Shown piece by piece: positions 1 to 7,383 of a DNA stretch of 43,515 nucleotides (position 1 is the stretch's first letter; every line of letters starts with the position of its first letter). This DNA is from Nitrospirae bacterium CG2_30_70_394 (GTDB lineage: Bacteria; CG2-30-53-67; CG2-30-70-394). A program made the position numbers and the translations under genes. The notes under the pieces were generated by a model. It saw nothing but the letters and a program-made list of their open reading frames with translations, searched no databases and had not been told where the DNA came from. The stretch is from positions 18,288 through 61,802 of the forward strand of contig MNYW01000068.1 of NCBI GenBank assembly GCA_001873295.1, given 5' to 3'.

Positions 1-58
1 CTCCCCCTCGGCCGCGTCTTGGCGCCGGTGCGCACCCATCCCGCGTCCCACCGGACGG

Positions 59-385
59 CTATCCGCTGTCGCCGGGGAAGAAGATGGCGAGCCACACGGA
101 GGGCTGATGCGGGTCGGTCCATGCCAGGCGGTGGCGGGTGTGGGGGGGCAAGAGGAGGTGGTCGCCGGGGGTGAGGTGCACCTCCCGTCCGTCCGCGAAG
201 CCGATCCGCGCCGCGCCCCGGAGCAGCACCACCCACTCGCTCTCGGCCTGGTCGTACCAGAAGCCGGCGGGCGAGGACTGGCCGGAAGAGACGATGCGCT
301 CGATGCGCACCGCCCCGGAGCCGGCGAGCTGCTCGACCCGCTCGCCCACGCCGCTCACCTCGGTGTCGCGAAAGAGGTTGTCCAT
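59..385 (-). CDS. Small cupin-domain protein
   Basis: A 108-residue single-domain protein that folds as one cupin barrel by sequence. Residues about 48-100 carry the two usual cupin strips: a glycine-rich segment with the GREVHLTPGD pattern, followed by LLPPHTRH, which supplies the typical metal-binding histidines of motif 1/2. The N-terminal part contains SSPAGFWYDQ and EWVVLLRG, typical of small cupins that resemble the C-terminal half of phosphomannose isomerase or auxin-binding proteins. The ATG start is preceded at some distance by GGAGG on the minus strand. It is separated from the PilZ gene upstream by about 260 bp in which I see no gene, so it is probably transcribed alone or as a distal member of that cluster. 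The substrate cannot be predicted; a sugar- or metal-binding sensor role is possible but unproven. Confidence 0.85.
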   Translation of the reverse strand: MDNLFRDTEVSGVGERVEQLAGSGAVRIERIVSSGQSSPAGFWYDQAESEWVVLLRGAARIGFADGREVHLTPGDHLLLPPHTRHRLAWTDPHQPSVWLAIFFPGDSG

Positions 386-645
386 GGTGAAGGCGATCCT
401 CCGAGGCTACCCCCCGTCGTCGATCGACCGCACCGCGGCGGATGGGGAGTCTGCCGGACTTTTTCGGGATCGACTAGAACGAAGCAACGAGGCGACCCAG
501 CGGACCATGGTCGACTCTTGGGCCCGGCTCGTGGGCTCGGCTCGTGGGATTTCTTCCTTCCTAGCCCGGTCGCGCGACGAACATTCCCGAGCCGGACTCG
601 CGCGCGCCGCCTCTCGGCGCCCGATCAAGCGCGTCCGGCCACCCC

Positions 646-1032
646 TTAGCGCGCCGTGCGGCGGCGGTTGAAGAGGGTCCAGAGGCGCGGGTCGATGGCG
701 GCGGTGGGGAAGGCGCCGAACTCGAAGCCGTAGCGCACACCCTCCGCGCCGACCGCCCTCCAGCGGACCGTGGCGTGGAGCTCCAGGGGGCGACCCGCCG
801 GGCGGGGCTGGAAACGCAGGACCACCTCCTCCCCGAGATCGAGCTGCGGGGGGGCGGCGGCGGGCCAGCGCAGGCCGGTGCCGCGGGCGCTCAGGTCAAC
901 AATCTCCGCAACGACGGAGGTGGAGTCCGCGCACACCAGGGTGACCTCGAGCTGCAGATCGAGGTCGCGGCAGATGCGGTAGGGGCGGCGCGGGTCTCCG
1001 CCCGTGTTGGTGTCCGAGGGAGGTAGCGCCAC
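646..1032 (-). CDS. PilZ domain protein (c-di-GMP receptor)
   Basis: A 128-residue protein made almost entirely of one PilZ domain. The two c-di-GMP binding elements are visible: RRPYR (RxxxR) near residue 15 and DLSARG (D/NxSxxG) near residue 47. This predicts a functional second-messenger binder rather than a degenerate PilZ. The GTG start lies 4 nt after the stop of the YggS-type gene and is preceded by GAGGATAAGG, so it is the last gene of the minus-strand run from the radical SAM gene. Alone-standing PilZ proteins usually act by protein-protein contact on motility or exopolysaccharide machinery. PilT and a polysaccharide export protein are in the same window but far away, so any link is inference. 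Confidence 0.85.
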   Translation of the reverse strand: MALPPSDTNTGGDPRRPYRICRDLDLQLEVTLVCADSTSVVAEIVDLSARGTGLRWPAAAPPQLDLGEEVVLRFQPRPAGRPLELHATVRWRAVGAEGVRYGFEFGAFPTAAIDPRLWTLFNRRRTAR

Positions 1033-1036
1033 GGCC

Positions 1037-1714
1037 TTATCCTCGCTCCCCGAACAGGGCGGTGCCGACGCGCAACCAGTGGGCCCCCTCCTCGATCGCC
1101 ACCTCGAAGTCGTGGCTCATCCCGAGGGAGAGCCGCAACGGCCGGCCGCTTTGCTGCTCGAGCTCGCGGGCGAGGCGGGCGGCGGCGCAGAAGGTGGGGC
1201 GCGCCTGCTCCGCCTCCAGGGCGTAGGGCGGTACCGCCATGATCCCCTCCACCACCAGCTCGGGCAGGGCGGCCACCGCCTTCCACAGGGTGGCGAGGGC
1301 CTCCGGCAGGACCCCGCCCTTCTGCGGCTCGCGGCCGACGTTGACCTGCACGAGGCACCGCTGGCGCTTGCCGGCGGCGGCCGCGGCGGCGGCGAGGGCG
1401 TTGGCGAGAGGGAGGCGGTCGAGCGAGTGGATCAGATCGAAGAGGGCGACCGCCGCGCTGGCCTTGTTGCGCTGCAACCGGCCGATGAGATGCAGCTCCG
1501 TCACCCCGCTCAGGTGCGGCCGCTTCGCCCGCGCCTCCTGCACCCGCGCCTCGCCGAGGATCGTTACCCCCTGGTCCACCACCGCCTGCACCGCCGCCGC
1601 CGGCTGGCTCTTGGAGACGCCGATGAGGACGACCTCCGCGGGGTCGCGGCCCACCCGGGCGCACGCCGCCGCGATCCGTTCCCGCACCGCCGCCACCCGG
1701 GTGGCCGGATTCAT
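1037..1714 (-). CDS. yggS: YggS/PLPBP-family pyridoxal-phosphate homeostasis protein
   Basis: Encodes about 225 residues of a fold-III PLP-binding protein without known catalytic activity, which keeps pyridoxal phosphate and amino/keto acid pools balanced in the cytoplasm. Diagnostic segments are LIGVSKSQPAAAVQAV (the lysine that forms the Schiff base with PLP), GEARVQEA (usual GENxVQE), HLIGRLQRNK, QVNVGREPQKGG and LSLGMSHDFEVAIEEGA followed by VGTALFG. I start it at the ATG at 1714 rather than the longer frame in the ORF track, because the family begins here. Its ATG overlaps the TGA of the PIN gene (ATGA), implying translational coupling. It is followed 4 nt later by the PilZ gene. In many proteobacteria yggS sits near proC or pil genes; here it follows a toxin-antitoxin pair instead. 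Confidence 0.93.
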   Translation of the reverse strand: MNPATRVAAVRERIAAACARVGRDPAEVVLIGVSKSQPAAAVQAVVDQGVTILGEARVQEARAKRPHLSGVTELHLIGRLQRNKASAAVALFDLIHSLDRLPLANALAAAAAAAGKRQRCLVQVNVGREPQKGGVLPEALATLWKAVAALPELVVEGIMAVPPYALEAEQARPTFCAAARLARELEQQSGRPLRLSLGMSHDFEVAIEEGAHWLRVGTALFGERG

Positions 1715-2184
1715 GACGCCTCGCGGAGCGGGATCACCTCCACCTCGGTCACCCGCAAGAGGCGCCCATCCGCGCTGACAAAGCCATCGGCGCGACTCAC
1801 CACCGCGGTCGCGAGGTGGAGGGCGTCGGGCGTACGGAGGCCGTAGTGGCCACGGAGACGGGCGGCGACCTCGGCGACCTCGGCGTCGATGGGGACCACC
1901 GACAGGTGGGGAAAGGTGGCGAGGAGGCGGCGGTACTCGTCGGCGAGCGCCTCCTCCCCCTGGCGCAGGGGCGCGGTGAGAAGCTCGGTGAGGGTGAGGG
2001 CGGAGGTGACCGCGGTACACGCGCCTCGCTCCACCAGCGAGAAGAGGGGGCGGGTGGCGCGTGTCCAGTCGCTCGCCCCCTCGAAGTGGCGAAGGAAGCA
2101 CATGGTGTCGAGCGCCAGCCGCCGCCGTGGTTGCCGGCCGCGGTAGAGGAGACGCCGCTCGGAGACGGTCAGTCGCCCTCCCAC
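1711..2184 (-). CDS. PIN-domain toxin, VapC-like ribonuclease
   Basis: A PIN-domain protein that should act as an Mg-dependent ribonuclease toxin. The four acidic positions of the family are present: LALDTMCFL near the N-terminus, TLTELL, TPDALHLATA, and FVSADGRL near the C-terminus. I prefer the GTG at 2184 (157 residues): it is preceded by GAGGAG at good spacing and overlaps the end of the antitoxin gene by 16 nt, the usual coupling in such modules. The ORF track's ATG at 2235 would give 174 residues with an Arg-rich, unlikely leader. The gene's own stop overlaps the yggS start. The partner is the AbrB/MazE-type protein encoded just upstream. RNA target unknown. A VapC assignment is by fold and context only. 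Confidence 0.85.
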   Translation of the reverse strand: MGGRLTVSERRLLYRGRQPRRRLALDTMCFLRHFEGASDWTRATRPLFSLVERGACTAVTSALTLTELLTAPLRQGEEALADEYRRLLATFPHLSVVPIDAEVAEVAARLRGHYGLRTPDALHLATAVVSRADGFVSADGRLLRVTEVEVIPLREAS

Positions 2185-2426
2185 TGCCCCCGCTCCTCCT
2201 CGAGATACGCGACGGCGCCGCCTGCACGCACCCACACCGCTCGCCCAAGGCCCTCGCTGCGTTCTGCAAAGCCACCACGTACAGGCCGCAACACCGCGGT
2301 ACCCCCCTCCACCTCCAAGACCACCCGGTCACCCGGCCCGATCCCCAGCCGCCGGCGCACCTCCGCCGGAATGGTGATCTGCGACTTCGACGTGAGGGTG
2401 GCGACCCGGCCCGTTGCCTTACTCAT
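2169..2426 (-). CDS. AbrB/SpoVT-type antitoxin
   Basis: An 85-residue swapped-hairpin DNA-binding protein. The first 45 residues match the AbrB/MazE/SpoVT domain: TLTSKSQITIPAEVRRRLGI followed by GDRVVLEVEGG. The C-terminal 40 residues, including AVAYLEEERGQW, would be the toxin-neutralising tail. It is encoded immediately upstream of, and overlapping, the PIN toxin gene, the classic order for type II modules. Such antitoxins bind their own promoter with the toxin as co-repressor; the probable operator region is the short space between this gene and the radical SAM gene, where I see no clear palindrome. The module is flanked on both sides by same-strand housekeeping genes, so it is embedded in, or has split, an older operon. 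Confidence 0.88.
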   Translation of the reverse strand: MSKATGRVATLTSKSQITIPAEVRRRLGIGPGDRVVLEVEGGTAVLRPVRGGFAERSEGLGRAVWVRAGGAVAYLEEERGQWEGD

Positions 2427-2485
2427 CGCCGCCGAACGTAAGGCGGCGATCGGTACCCGTCAACCGCAGCCGGCGTGTCCGTGGC

Positions 2486-4207
2486 TCAGCAAACGCCGCA
2501 CTTGTGGCAGCCGACCAGCCCCGGCGGACACGGTGAGCTCGCCTTGCCGAGGCTCGCCCGGTGCGCCTCGCGCGCCAGGTACGGGCTGACCACACCGGCC
2601 TCGACGTGGTCCCACGGCAGAGGCGCACCCACCTCGAGCGGCGCGTGGAGGTCGATCCCGGTCGCCGCCAGCCAGGCGGGCAGGACCTTGCGCCAGCGAC
2701 CGCCCGCGGCGGCCGCCGCCTCCAGCAGATCCGCCGCCCGCCGGTCGCCGCGCGCCAGGATCGCCTCCACCGCCACGGTAGTCTCGCCCTCGCAATCCAG
2801 CTCGACGTTGCCAAGGCGCGCCAGGCGGCCACGCAGGGTGGCGACCTTCGCCGCCACCTGGGCAAACGGCTCCAGGGGGGCCCACTGGAAGGGGGTGTGG
2901 GGCTTGGGGATGAGCTGGTTGAGCGACACGGTGATCGCCCCGGCGTGGCCGGCCCGTTGCCAGTGGGGCAGAAACCGTTCGCGCACCGCCGCTACCAGGG
3001 CGGCCATCGCCTCCACGTCCGCGTCGCGCTCGCCCGGCAGGCCGACCATCAAGTAGAGCTTCACCCGGTCGATGCCGGCGTTGGCGAGGGTGTCGGCGGC
3101 GGCGAGGATCTGGCCCTCGTCGAACCCCTTGCTCACCACCCGCCGCAGCCACTCGCTGCCGCCCTCGGGGGCGAGGGTGAGCGACCGGTTGCCGGAGCGC
3201 ACCAGCACGTCGACCACCTCCGGGGTGAGATGGTCGATGCGGATCGACGACGGCGAGACCGTGGCGCCGCGCGCCACCAGCCCCTCTACCAGGGCGAGGA
3301 AGTCGGGGTGGTCGCCGGGCGACGGCGCCACCAGGCCGACGCGCCGGGTGAACGGCAGCGCCGCCTCCGCCTCGGCGAGCAGCCGCGCCACCGGGTGGTG
3401 GCGGGGCGGGTTGTCGGCATAGCCGGCGGTGCAGAAGCGGCACTGGCGCGGGCAGCCGCGCGAAGTCTCCAAGAGGAACATGTCGCCAAAGACCGAGTCC
3501 GCGGGGAGGTAGCGCGAGTGGGTCGGGTACGGGGTGAGATCGCGGAGCCACTGGCGCGCCACCCGCGCGGGGAAGGCGGGGCGCGGGGTGAGACCGGCGA
3601 AGCGGCCGGCGCGGGTCTCACCGATGTAACCGGCGGGGAGGTAGAGGCCGGGGAGGTCGGCGAGCTCGCGGCCGATCACCTCACGGTCAGCGGTGGTGGC
3701 GTGGAGGGCGCGCAACCGCGCCACGACCTCCGGCAGCGCCGCCTCCGCCTCGCCGAGGAAGAGGGCATCGAAGAAGGGGGCGAGGGGCTCGGGGTTGAGG
3801 GAGACCCCGGTGGAGCCGGCGAGGAGCAGCGGCCAGGCGGGCCGATCGGCGGCGCGCACCGCCAGCCCGGCGGCGCGAACCATCTCGACGATGTGCAGGT
3901 AGTCCGCCTCGAAGGGGGCGGAGAAGCAGATCAGGTCGAAGCGCGACAACGGCCGGCCGCTCTCCACCGACCGCGGCTCCACCGCCGGGCGCGGCCGGCC
4001 GCCACCATCCGCGGGGAGGAAGAGGCGCTCGCAGCGGCAGCCGGGGAGCGCCGCGAGCAGCCCGGCAACCACCTGCAAGCCGAGGTTCGCCATCCCCACC
4101 CGGTAGGTGTTGGGGAAGCACAGGCCGATGGCAAAGTGGCCCTCCCCCGGCGCCGCGCCAAGGAGGCGCTCCGCCGCGCCACCGGGGCGCGCGCCACGCC
4201 GGTTCAC
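2486..4207 (-). CDS. B12-binding-like radical SAM protein (TIGR03960-like)
   Basis: A large radical SAM protein of about 573 residues from the chosen GTG. The N-terminal half resembles a B12-binding-like Rossmann region (IGLCFPNTYRVGMANLG, LICFSAPFEADYLHI, LLAGSTGVSLNPEPLAPF). The central half is a radical SAM barrel with LLETSRGCPRQCRFC, the CxxxCxxC that ligates the SAM-binding 4Fe-4S cluster. Further barrel motifs are APEGGSEWLRRVVSKG, KLYLMVGLPGE and LIPKPHTPFQW. The extreme C-terminus is Cys-rich (CPPGLVGCHKCGVC), suggesting an extra metal or cluster site. The track's ATG at 4573 would add a low-complexity leader running through intergenic repeats, so I reject it; the ATG at 4363 is another option. 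The family is widespread in anaerobes and deltaproteobacteria-like lineages, and its substrate is not established. Confidence 0.85.
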   Translation of the reverse strand: MNRRGARPGGAAERLLGAAPGEGHFAIGLCFPNTYRVGMANLGLQVVAGLLAALPGCRCERLFLPADGGGRPRPAVEPRSVESGRPLSRFDLICFSAPFEADYLHIVEMVRAAGLAVRAADRPAWPLLLAGSTGVSLNPEPLAPFFDALFLGEAEAALPEVVARLRALHATTADREVIGRELADLPGLYLPAGYIGETRAGRFAGLTPRPAFPARVARQWLRDLTPYPTHSRYLPADSVFGDMFLLETSRGCPRQCRFCTAGYADNPPRHHPVARLLAEAEAALPFTRRVGLVAPSPGDHPDFLALVEGLVARGATVSPSSIRIDHLTPEVVDVLVRSGNRSLTLAPEGGSEWLRRVVSKGFDEGQILAAADTLANAGIDRVKLYLMVGLPGERDADVEAMAALVAAVRERFLPHWQRAGHAGAITVSLNQLIPKPHTPFQWAPLEPFAQVAAKVATLRGRLARLGNVELDCEGETTVAVEAILARGDRRAADLLEAAAAAGGRWRKVLPAWLAATGIDLHAPLEVGAPLPWDHVEAGVVSPYLAREAHRASLGKASSPCPPGLVGCHKCGVC

Positions 4208-4659
4208 CGCGCCTCGCTTTCGCCGCGCCGCCGCCAAGGCCACCGCGGCGCGCGCGCCTGCGCGGATTCGCGCATCTGCGGCCTTGGGTGCGCCCTTTCG
4301 CGCGGCGGCTGAAGGGCAGGCCGCCGGGACGGGCGCCGCCCAGGCTGCACCAAGCCGTTGCATCCGGCCGCCCGCCGTGGGGGATAAGCCATGGTTAGAC
4401 AGTAGACAGTGGAGAGCAGGGAGTAGACAGGGGGGGGATTTTGGCCCCGGCAGCGGGACACGCGGCGCGCTGGGACGGGTGGCCCACCGCTCGCCTCTCT
4501 CCGGCGGGTGGGGCGGGGCCGCATGATCGCCACCGGTGAGCCGGCGTGGGGTTGAGCCAGCGCCGGATGGCATGTCAGTTGCTTAGTTTTTAGGTGGGGA
4601 CAGGGGACGAGTTCCCCGCGCGTGGTAAGGGACGGTGCAGGAGCCCGGGAGACAACACC
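4208..4659. other. Divergent intergenic region with short repeats
   Basis: Spacer between the radical SAM gene and the AAA+ regulator. No convincing gene. It holds a GC-rich part with a GCGCGAATC-like tract (about 4260-4275, minus-strand reading) that faintly resembles the dispersed repeat found at 11.7, 16.8 and 19.8 kb. It also holds an AGTAGACAGT-type tract (4395-4430) and a GTGGGGACAGGGGAC tract (about 4594-4608) followed by GTTCCCC. The latter two look like dispersed non-coding repeats. The divergent promoters must be here but I cannot assign them. Confidence 0.6.
4395..4430. repeat. AGTAGACAGT-type short intergenic repeat
   Basis: TTAGACAGTAGACAGTGG is followed by GAGCAGGGAGTAGACAGG, so GTAGACAG occurs twice with related spacing. 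The tract is AT-richer than its surroundings and non-coding. It resembles the GTAGAAA tract directly after the regulator gene at 6015-6035. Function unknown. Confidence 0.6.
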
Positions 4660-6018
4660 ATGGGACCGATGTTCGATCTGCAGGCGTGGGTGGAGACCCA
4701 CGACTCTCCCTTCCTCATCCTCGACGAGACCTTCCGGGTGGTGGCCGCGAACCGCGCCTACGAGCGGGTCTTCGCCCGTAGCCGGCGCGAGGTGGAGGGG
4801 CGGCCGTGTTACGAGGTGGCGCACCAGCGGCCGGTGCCGTGTGACCAGGCCGGGGAGGAGTGTCCGCTCGCCCGCGCCCGCACCACCGGCCTGCCCTACT
4901 CCTGCCTGCACACCCACTACGACGCGGTGGGCGAGGTGCGCTGGGTGCGTGTCCACCTCTACCCGATCACCGCCGCCGATGGGATGCGCTACTACGCCGA
5001 GACGGTGGAGGAGATCGCGGCCGCGGAGCGGCCCGTGGGGATGCGGCCGGGGGAGCGGCGGCTGGTGGGTCGCTCGCGCCCCTTCCTGGAGATGGTCGAG
5101 GCCCTCACCGCCGCCGCCACCTTTGGGGGCCCGATCCTCCTGATGGGCGAGGCGGGGACCAGCAAGGAGCTCGCGGCACGCTTCATCCACGGCCACTCGG
5201 CGCGCGCCAGCCACCCCTTTTTCTCCCTCGACTGCGCGGCAGTGGGCGCCACCCGGATTGACCGCGAGCTGTTCGGCGACGAGCGCGGTGGAGGCCCCGG
5301 CAGTGGGGCGGAGAGCGCCGGAATGGTGGAGCTCGCCCACGGCTCCACCCTCTTCCTCGACGAGATCGACGACCTATCCCTGGCCATCCAGGCGAAGCTC
5401 CTGCGTCTCCTCGAGAGCCGCGAGGTGCAGCAGGTGGGCAGCGACCGGTCGCTGCCGGTGGACGTGCGGATCATCGCTGCCGCCCGCCGTCCCCTGTGGG
5501 AGGCGGTGACCGCGGGCCTCTTCCGCGAGGAGCTCTTCCACCGCCTCGCCTGCTTCACCGTCGAGCTGCCCCCCCTGCGCGACCGGTTCGAGGATCTGCC
5601 CCTGATCATCGTTGAGCTCCTGCGCCACCTCCCGCCGCCCACCGGCATTGTGGCCTACCGGATCTCGCGAGCGGCGGTGGCCACCCTGCGCACCTACTCG
5701 TGGCCAGGCAATGTGGACGAGCTCAGGGAGCTCTTGCAGGTAGCCGCCGCCGCCGCACCGGCGGGGAGGATCGAGGCCGAGACCATCGTCCCTATCCTGC
5801 GCGACCACCAGGACCACACCCCCGTGGCCGCCACGGATCGCGCCGGGATTCCCGGCCGGGTGCGGCCGGCGGTGCTACCGCCGGCGGAGGCGGAGCGGCT
5901 CTACCTCGCCGACGCCCTCGCCCGCCACCAGGGCCACCGCCGCCACACCGCCAGCGCCCTCGGGATGAGCGAACGCACCCTCTACCGCAAGCTCAAGCGG
6001 TACGGCCTCGGGAAGTAG
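4660..6018 (+). CDS. PAS-AAA+-Fis regulator, degenerate sigma-54 activator
   Basis: A 452-residue transcription regulator built like a bacterial enhancer-binding protein. Residues 1-115 form a PAS domain with a Cys-rich loop (CYEVAHQRPVPC...ECPLA). Residues 130-370 are the AAA+ domain, and the C-terminus is a Fis-type helix-turn-helix (HTASALGMSERTLYRKLKRYG). Walker B (STLFLDEID) and the arginine-finger region (FREELFHRL) are intact. Walker A reads GEAGTSKE where the family has GETGTGKE. The GAFTGA loop that contacts sigma-54 is absent: ELFGDERGGGPGSGAESAG stands in its place. The protein is therefore unlikely to remodel sigma-54 holoenzyme and may be a sigma-54-independent regulator, as known for some TyrR/HupR-type members. 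I chose the ATG at 4660, which has GGGAGA upstream, over the track's 4594. Next downstream are an HlyD-like adaptor and an ABC ATPase. Confidence 0.88.
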   Translation: MGPMFDLQAWVETHDSPFLILDETFRVVAANRAYERVFARSRREVEGRPCYEVAHQRPVPCDQAGEECPLARARTTGLPYSCLHTHYDAVGEVRWVRVHLYPITAADGMRYYAETVEEIAAAERPVGMRPGERRLVGRSRPFLEMVEALTAAATFGGPILLMGEAGTSKELAARFIHGHSARASHPFFSLDCAAVGATRIDRELFGDERGGGPGSGAESAGMVELAHGSTLFLDEIDDLSLAIQAKLLRLLESREVQQVGSDRSLPVDVRIIAAARRPLWEAVTAGLFREELFHRLACFTVELPPLRDRFEDLPLIIVELLRHLPPPTGIVAYRISRAAVATLRTYSWPGNVDELRELLQVAAAAAPAGRIEAETIVPILRDHQDHTPVAATDRAGIPGRVRPAVLPPAEAERLYLADALARHQGHRRHTASALGMSERTLYRKLKRYGLGK

Positions 6019-6035
6019 AAAGTAGAAAGTAGAAA
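6015..6035. repeat. 3 x GTAGAAA tandem tract at the regulator stop codon
   Basis: Three perfect GTAGAAA heptamers; the first contains the TAG stop of the upstream gene. It directly precedes a GC-rich hairpin. galE also ends in an AAGTAG context, and the terminator after the tRNA is flanked by AAGTAGAAA, so this sequence recurs next to gene ends. Confidence 0.75.
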
Positions 6036-6060
6036 GGGGGCGGGAGACTCCGCCGCCCCC
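6036..6060 (+). terminator. Hairpin after the AAA+ regulator gene
   Basis: GGGGGCGG pairs with CCGCCCCC across a 9-nt loop, 18 nt after the stop. There is no T-run, so it is a terminator-like or mRNA 3'-protecting hairpin rather than a textbook intrinsic terminator. Confidence 0.45.
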
Positions 6061-6201
6061 GGTGATGTGCCACCCCTTTCTACCCTCTCCTCCCTCGCCG
6101 AGGGGCGGTCGGATCGAGCGGTCTACTCCCCCGGTTGTCGAGTCGCCGGCCGGCTCAACCGGGGGCGGTCGTCGCCGGTCGCGGGCGACGGCGGGGCCGC
6201 G

Positions 6202-6230
6202 TTTCCAAGGGGCGGCGCCGCCGCTACCCT
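6202..6230 (+). promoter_or_regulatory. Putative promoter, possibly leaderless, of the adaptor gene
   Basis: TTTCCA and TACCCT are separated by 17 nt. The -10 ends only 7 nt before the ATG at 6238, and no Shine-Dalgarno sequence is visible, so the transcript would be leaderless or nearly so. Prediction only. Confidence 0.4.
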
Positions 6231-6237
6231 CGCGGCC

Positions 6238-7383
6238 ATGCGGCGCTGGCTCCTCCTTTTCGGTGGCGTGGCGGTGGTGGTGGGTGCGACCGTCGCCTTG
6301 CGACGCACGGTGCTGGCGCCGGCGCTGGTGGCGGTGGAGGTCGCCGAGGTCGGCCGCGGGCGGGTGGAGCAGACTCTCACCAACTCGCGCGGCGGCACGG
6401 TGAAGGCCCACCGCCGTGCCCGCCTCTCCCCGGAGGTGGGTGGCCGGGTGGTCACCCTCACCCACCGCGAGGGGGAGACGGTGGCGTTGGGCGAGCTGTT
6501 GCTGGCCCTCGACGACTCGATCCTCCGCGCCCAGTTGGCCCTGGCCCGGGCAGAGGGTACGGCGGCCAAGGCGCGCCAGGAGCAGGCGTGTGTGGAATCC
6601 AGCCGGGCGGCGCAGGAGGTAGCGCGCAATCGCAGCCTCGCCGCGCGCGCGGTGATCGCCGCCGATCTGTTGGAGGGGCTGGAGGCGAAGGCGGCGGCGG
6701 GGGCGGCGGCGTGCTTAGCGGCGGCAGCGGAGGTGGAGCGAGCGGCGGCGCAGGTGGAGGTGGTGGAGAGCACCCTCGCCCAGACCCGCCTGCGTGCGCC
6801 GTTCGCGGGGAGCGTCGCCCGCCAGACCATCGAGGTGGGCGAGTGGGCGACCCCGTCGCCGCCGGCGGTACCGGTGGCGCCAGTGATCGAGCTGATCGAC
6901 GCCGAGCCGCGCTACATCGCCGCCCCCATGGACGAGGTGGACGCGGCCAAGCTCGCGGTCGGCCAGCCGGTGGCGGTGACCCTCGACCCCTACCCGGGAC
7001 AGAGCTTCCCCGCCCACCTCACCCGGGTGGCCGCGTATGTGCTGGATGTGGAGCAGCAGAACCGCACGGTCGAGATCGAGGTCCGCCTTGACGACGCCGC
7101 CTTCGCCGCCCGCCTTCTGCCCGGTACCTCGGCGGACGTGGAGGTGGTCCTCGGCGCCCACGACGAGGTGGTGCGCATCCCCACCCCGGCCCTCGTGGAG
7201 GGGGGGCGGGTCCTGGTGATCGGCGACGACGACCGGCTGGTGGCGCGGACGGTGATCGTGGGGCTACGCAACTGGGACTTCGTGGAGATCTCCTCCGGCC
7301 TGGCGGTGGGCGAGCGGGTGGTCACCAGCCTCGACCGGGCGGGGGTGGCCGCGGGGGTGCGGGTGCAGGTGGCCTCACCGTGA
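6238..7383 (+). CDS. HlyD/MacA-type periplasmic adaptor of an ABC exporter
   Basis: A 381-residue membrane-fusion protein. Residues 4-22 form the single N-terminal membrane anchor. The first lipoyl half (RLSPEVGGRVVTLTHREGE) follows. An Ala/Glu-rich alpha-hairpin spans about residues 100-180. The second lipoyl half and beta-barrel follow (LRAPFAGSVARQTIEVGEWA, VGQPVAVTLDPYPG), then a MacA-like C-terminal domain. It would bridge an inner-membrane ABC transporter to an outer-membrane channel. I use the ATG at 6238 because the track's earlier start lacks any domain support. Its TGA overlaps the GTG of the ATPase gene (GTGA). The expected permease gene is not present, so the pair is incomplete within the window. 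Confidence 0.88.
   Translation: MRRWLLLFGGVAVVVGATVALRRTVLAPALVAVEVAEVGRGRVEQTLTNSRGGTVKAHRRARLSPEVGGRVVTLTHREGETVALGELLLALDDSILRAQLALARAEGTAAKARQEQACVESSRAAQEVARNRSLAARAVIAADLLEGLEAKAAAGAAACLAAAAEVERAAAQVEVVESTLAQTRLRAPFAGSVARQTIEVGEWATPSPPAVPVAPVIELIDAEPRYIAAPMDEVDAAKLAVGQPVAVTLDPYPGQSFPAHLTRVAAYVLDVEQQNRTVEIEVRLDDAAFAARLLPGTSADVEVVLGAHDEVVRIPTPALVEGGRVLVIGDDDRLVARTVIVGLRNWDFVEISSGLAVGERVVTSLDRAGVAAGVRVQVASP

Noticed and set aside
2208-4573. Upstream starts of the PIN and radical SAM genes given in the ORF track
   Set aside because: The longer N-termini are low-complexity or run through intergenic repeats and lack family conservation; nearer GTG starts with better context were chosen.
4583-4617. 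Transposon end or insertion sequence remnant at GTGGGGACAGGGGAC
   Set aside because: The tract resembles repeats sometimes linked to REP-associated transposases, but there is no transposase gene, no paired inverted repeat and no target duplication.
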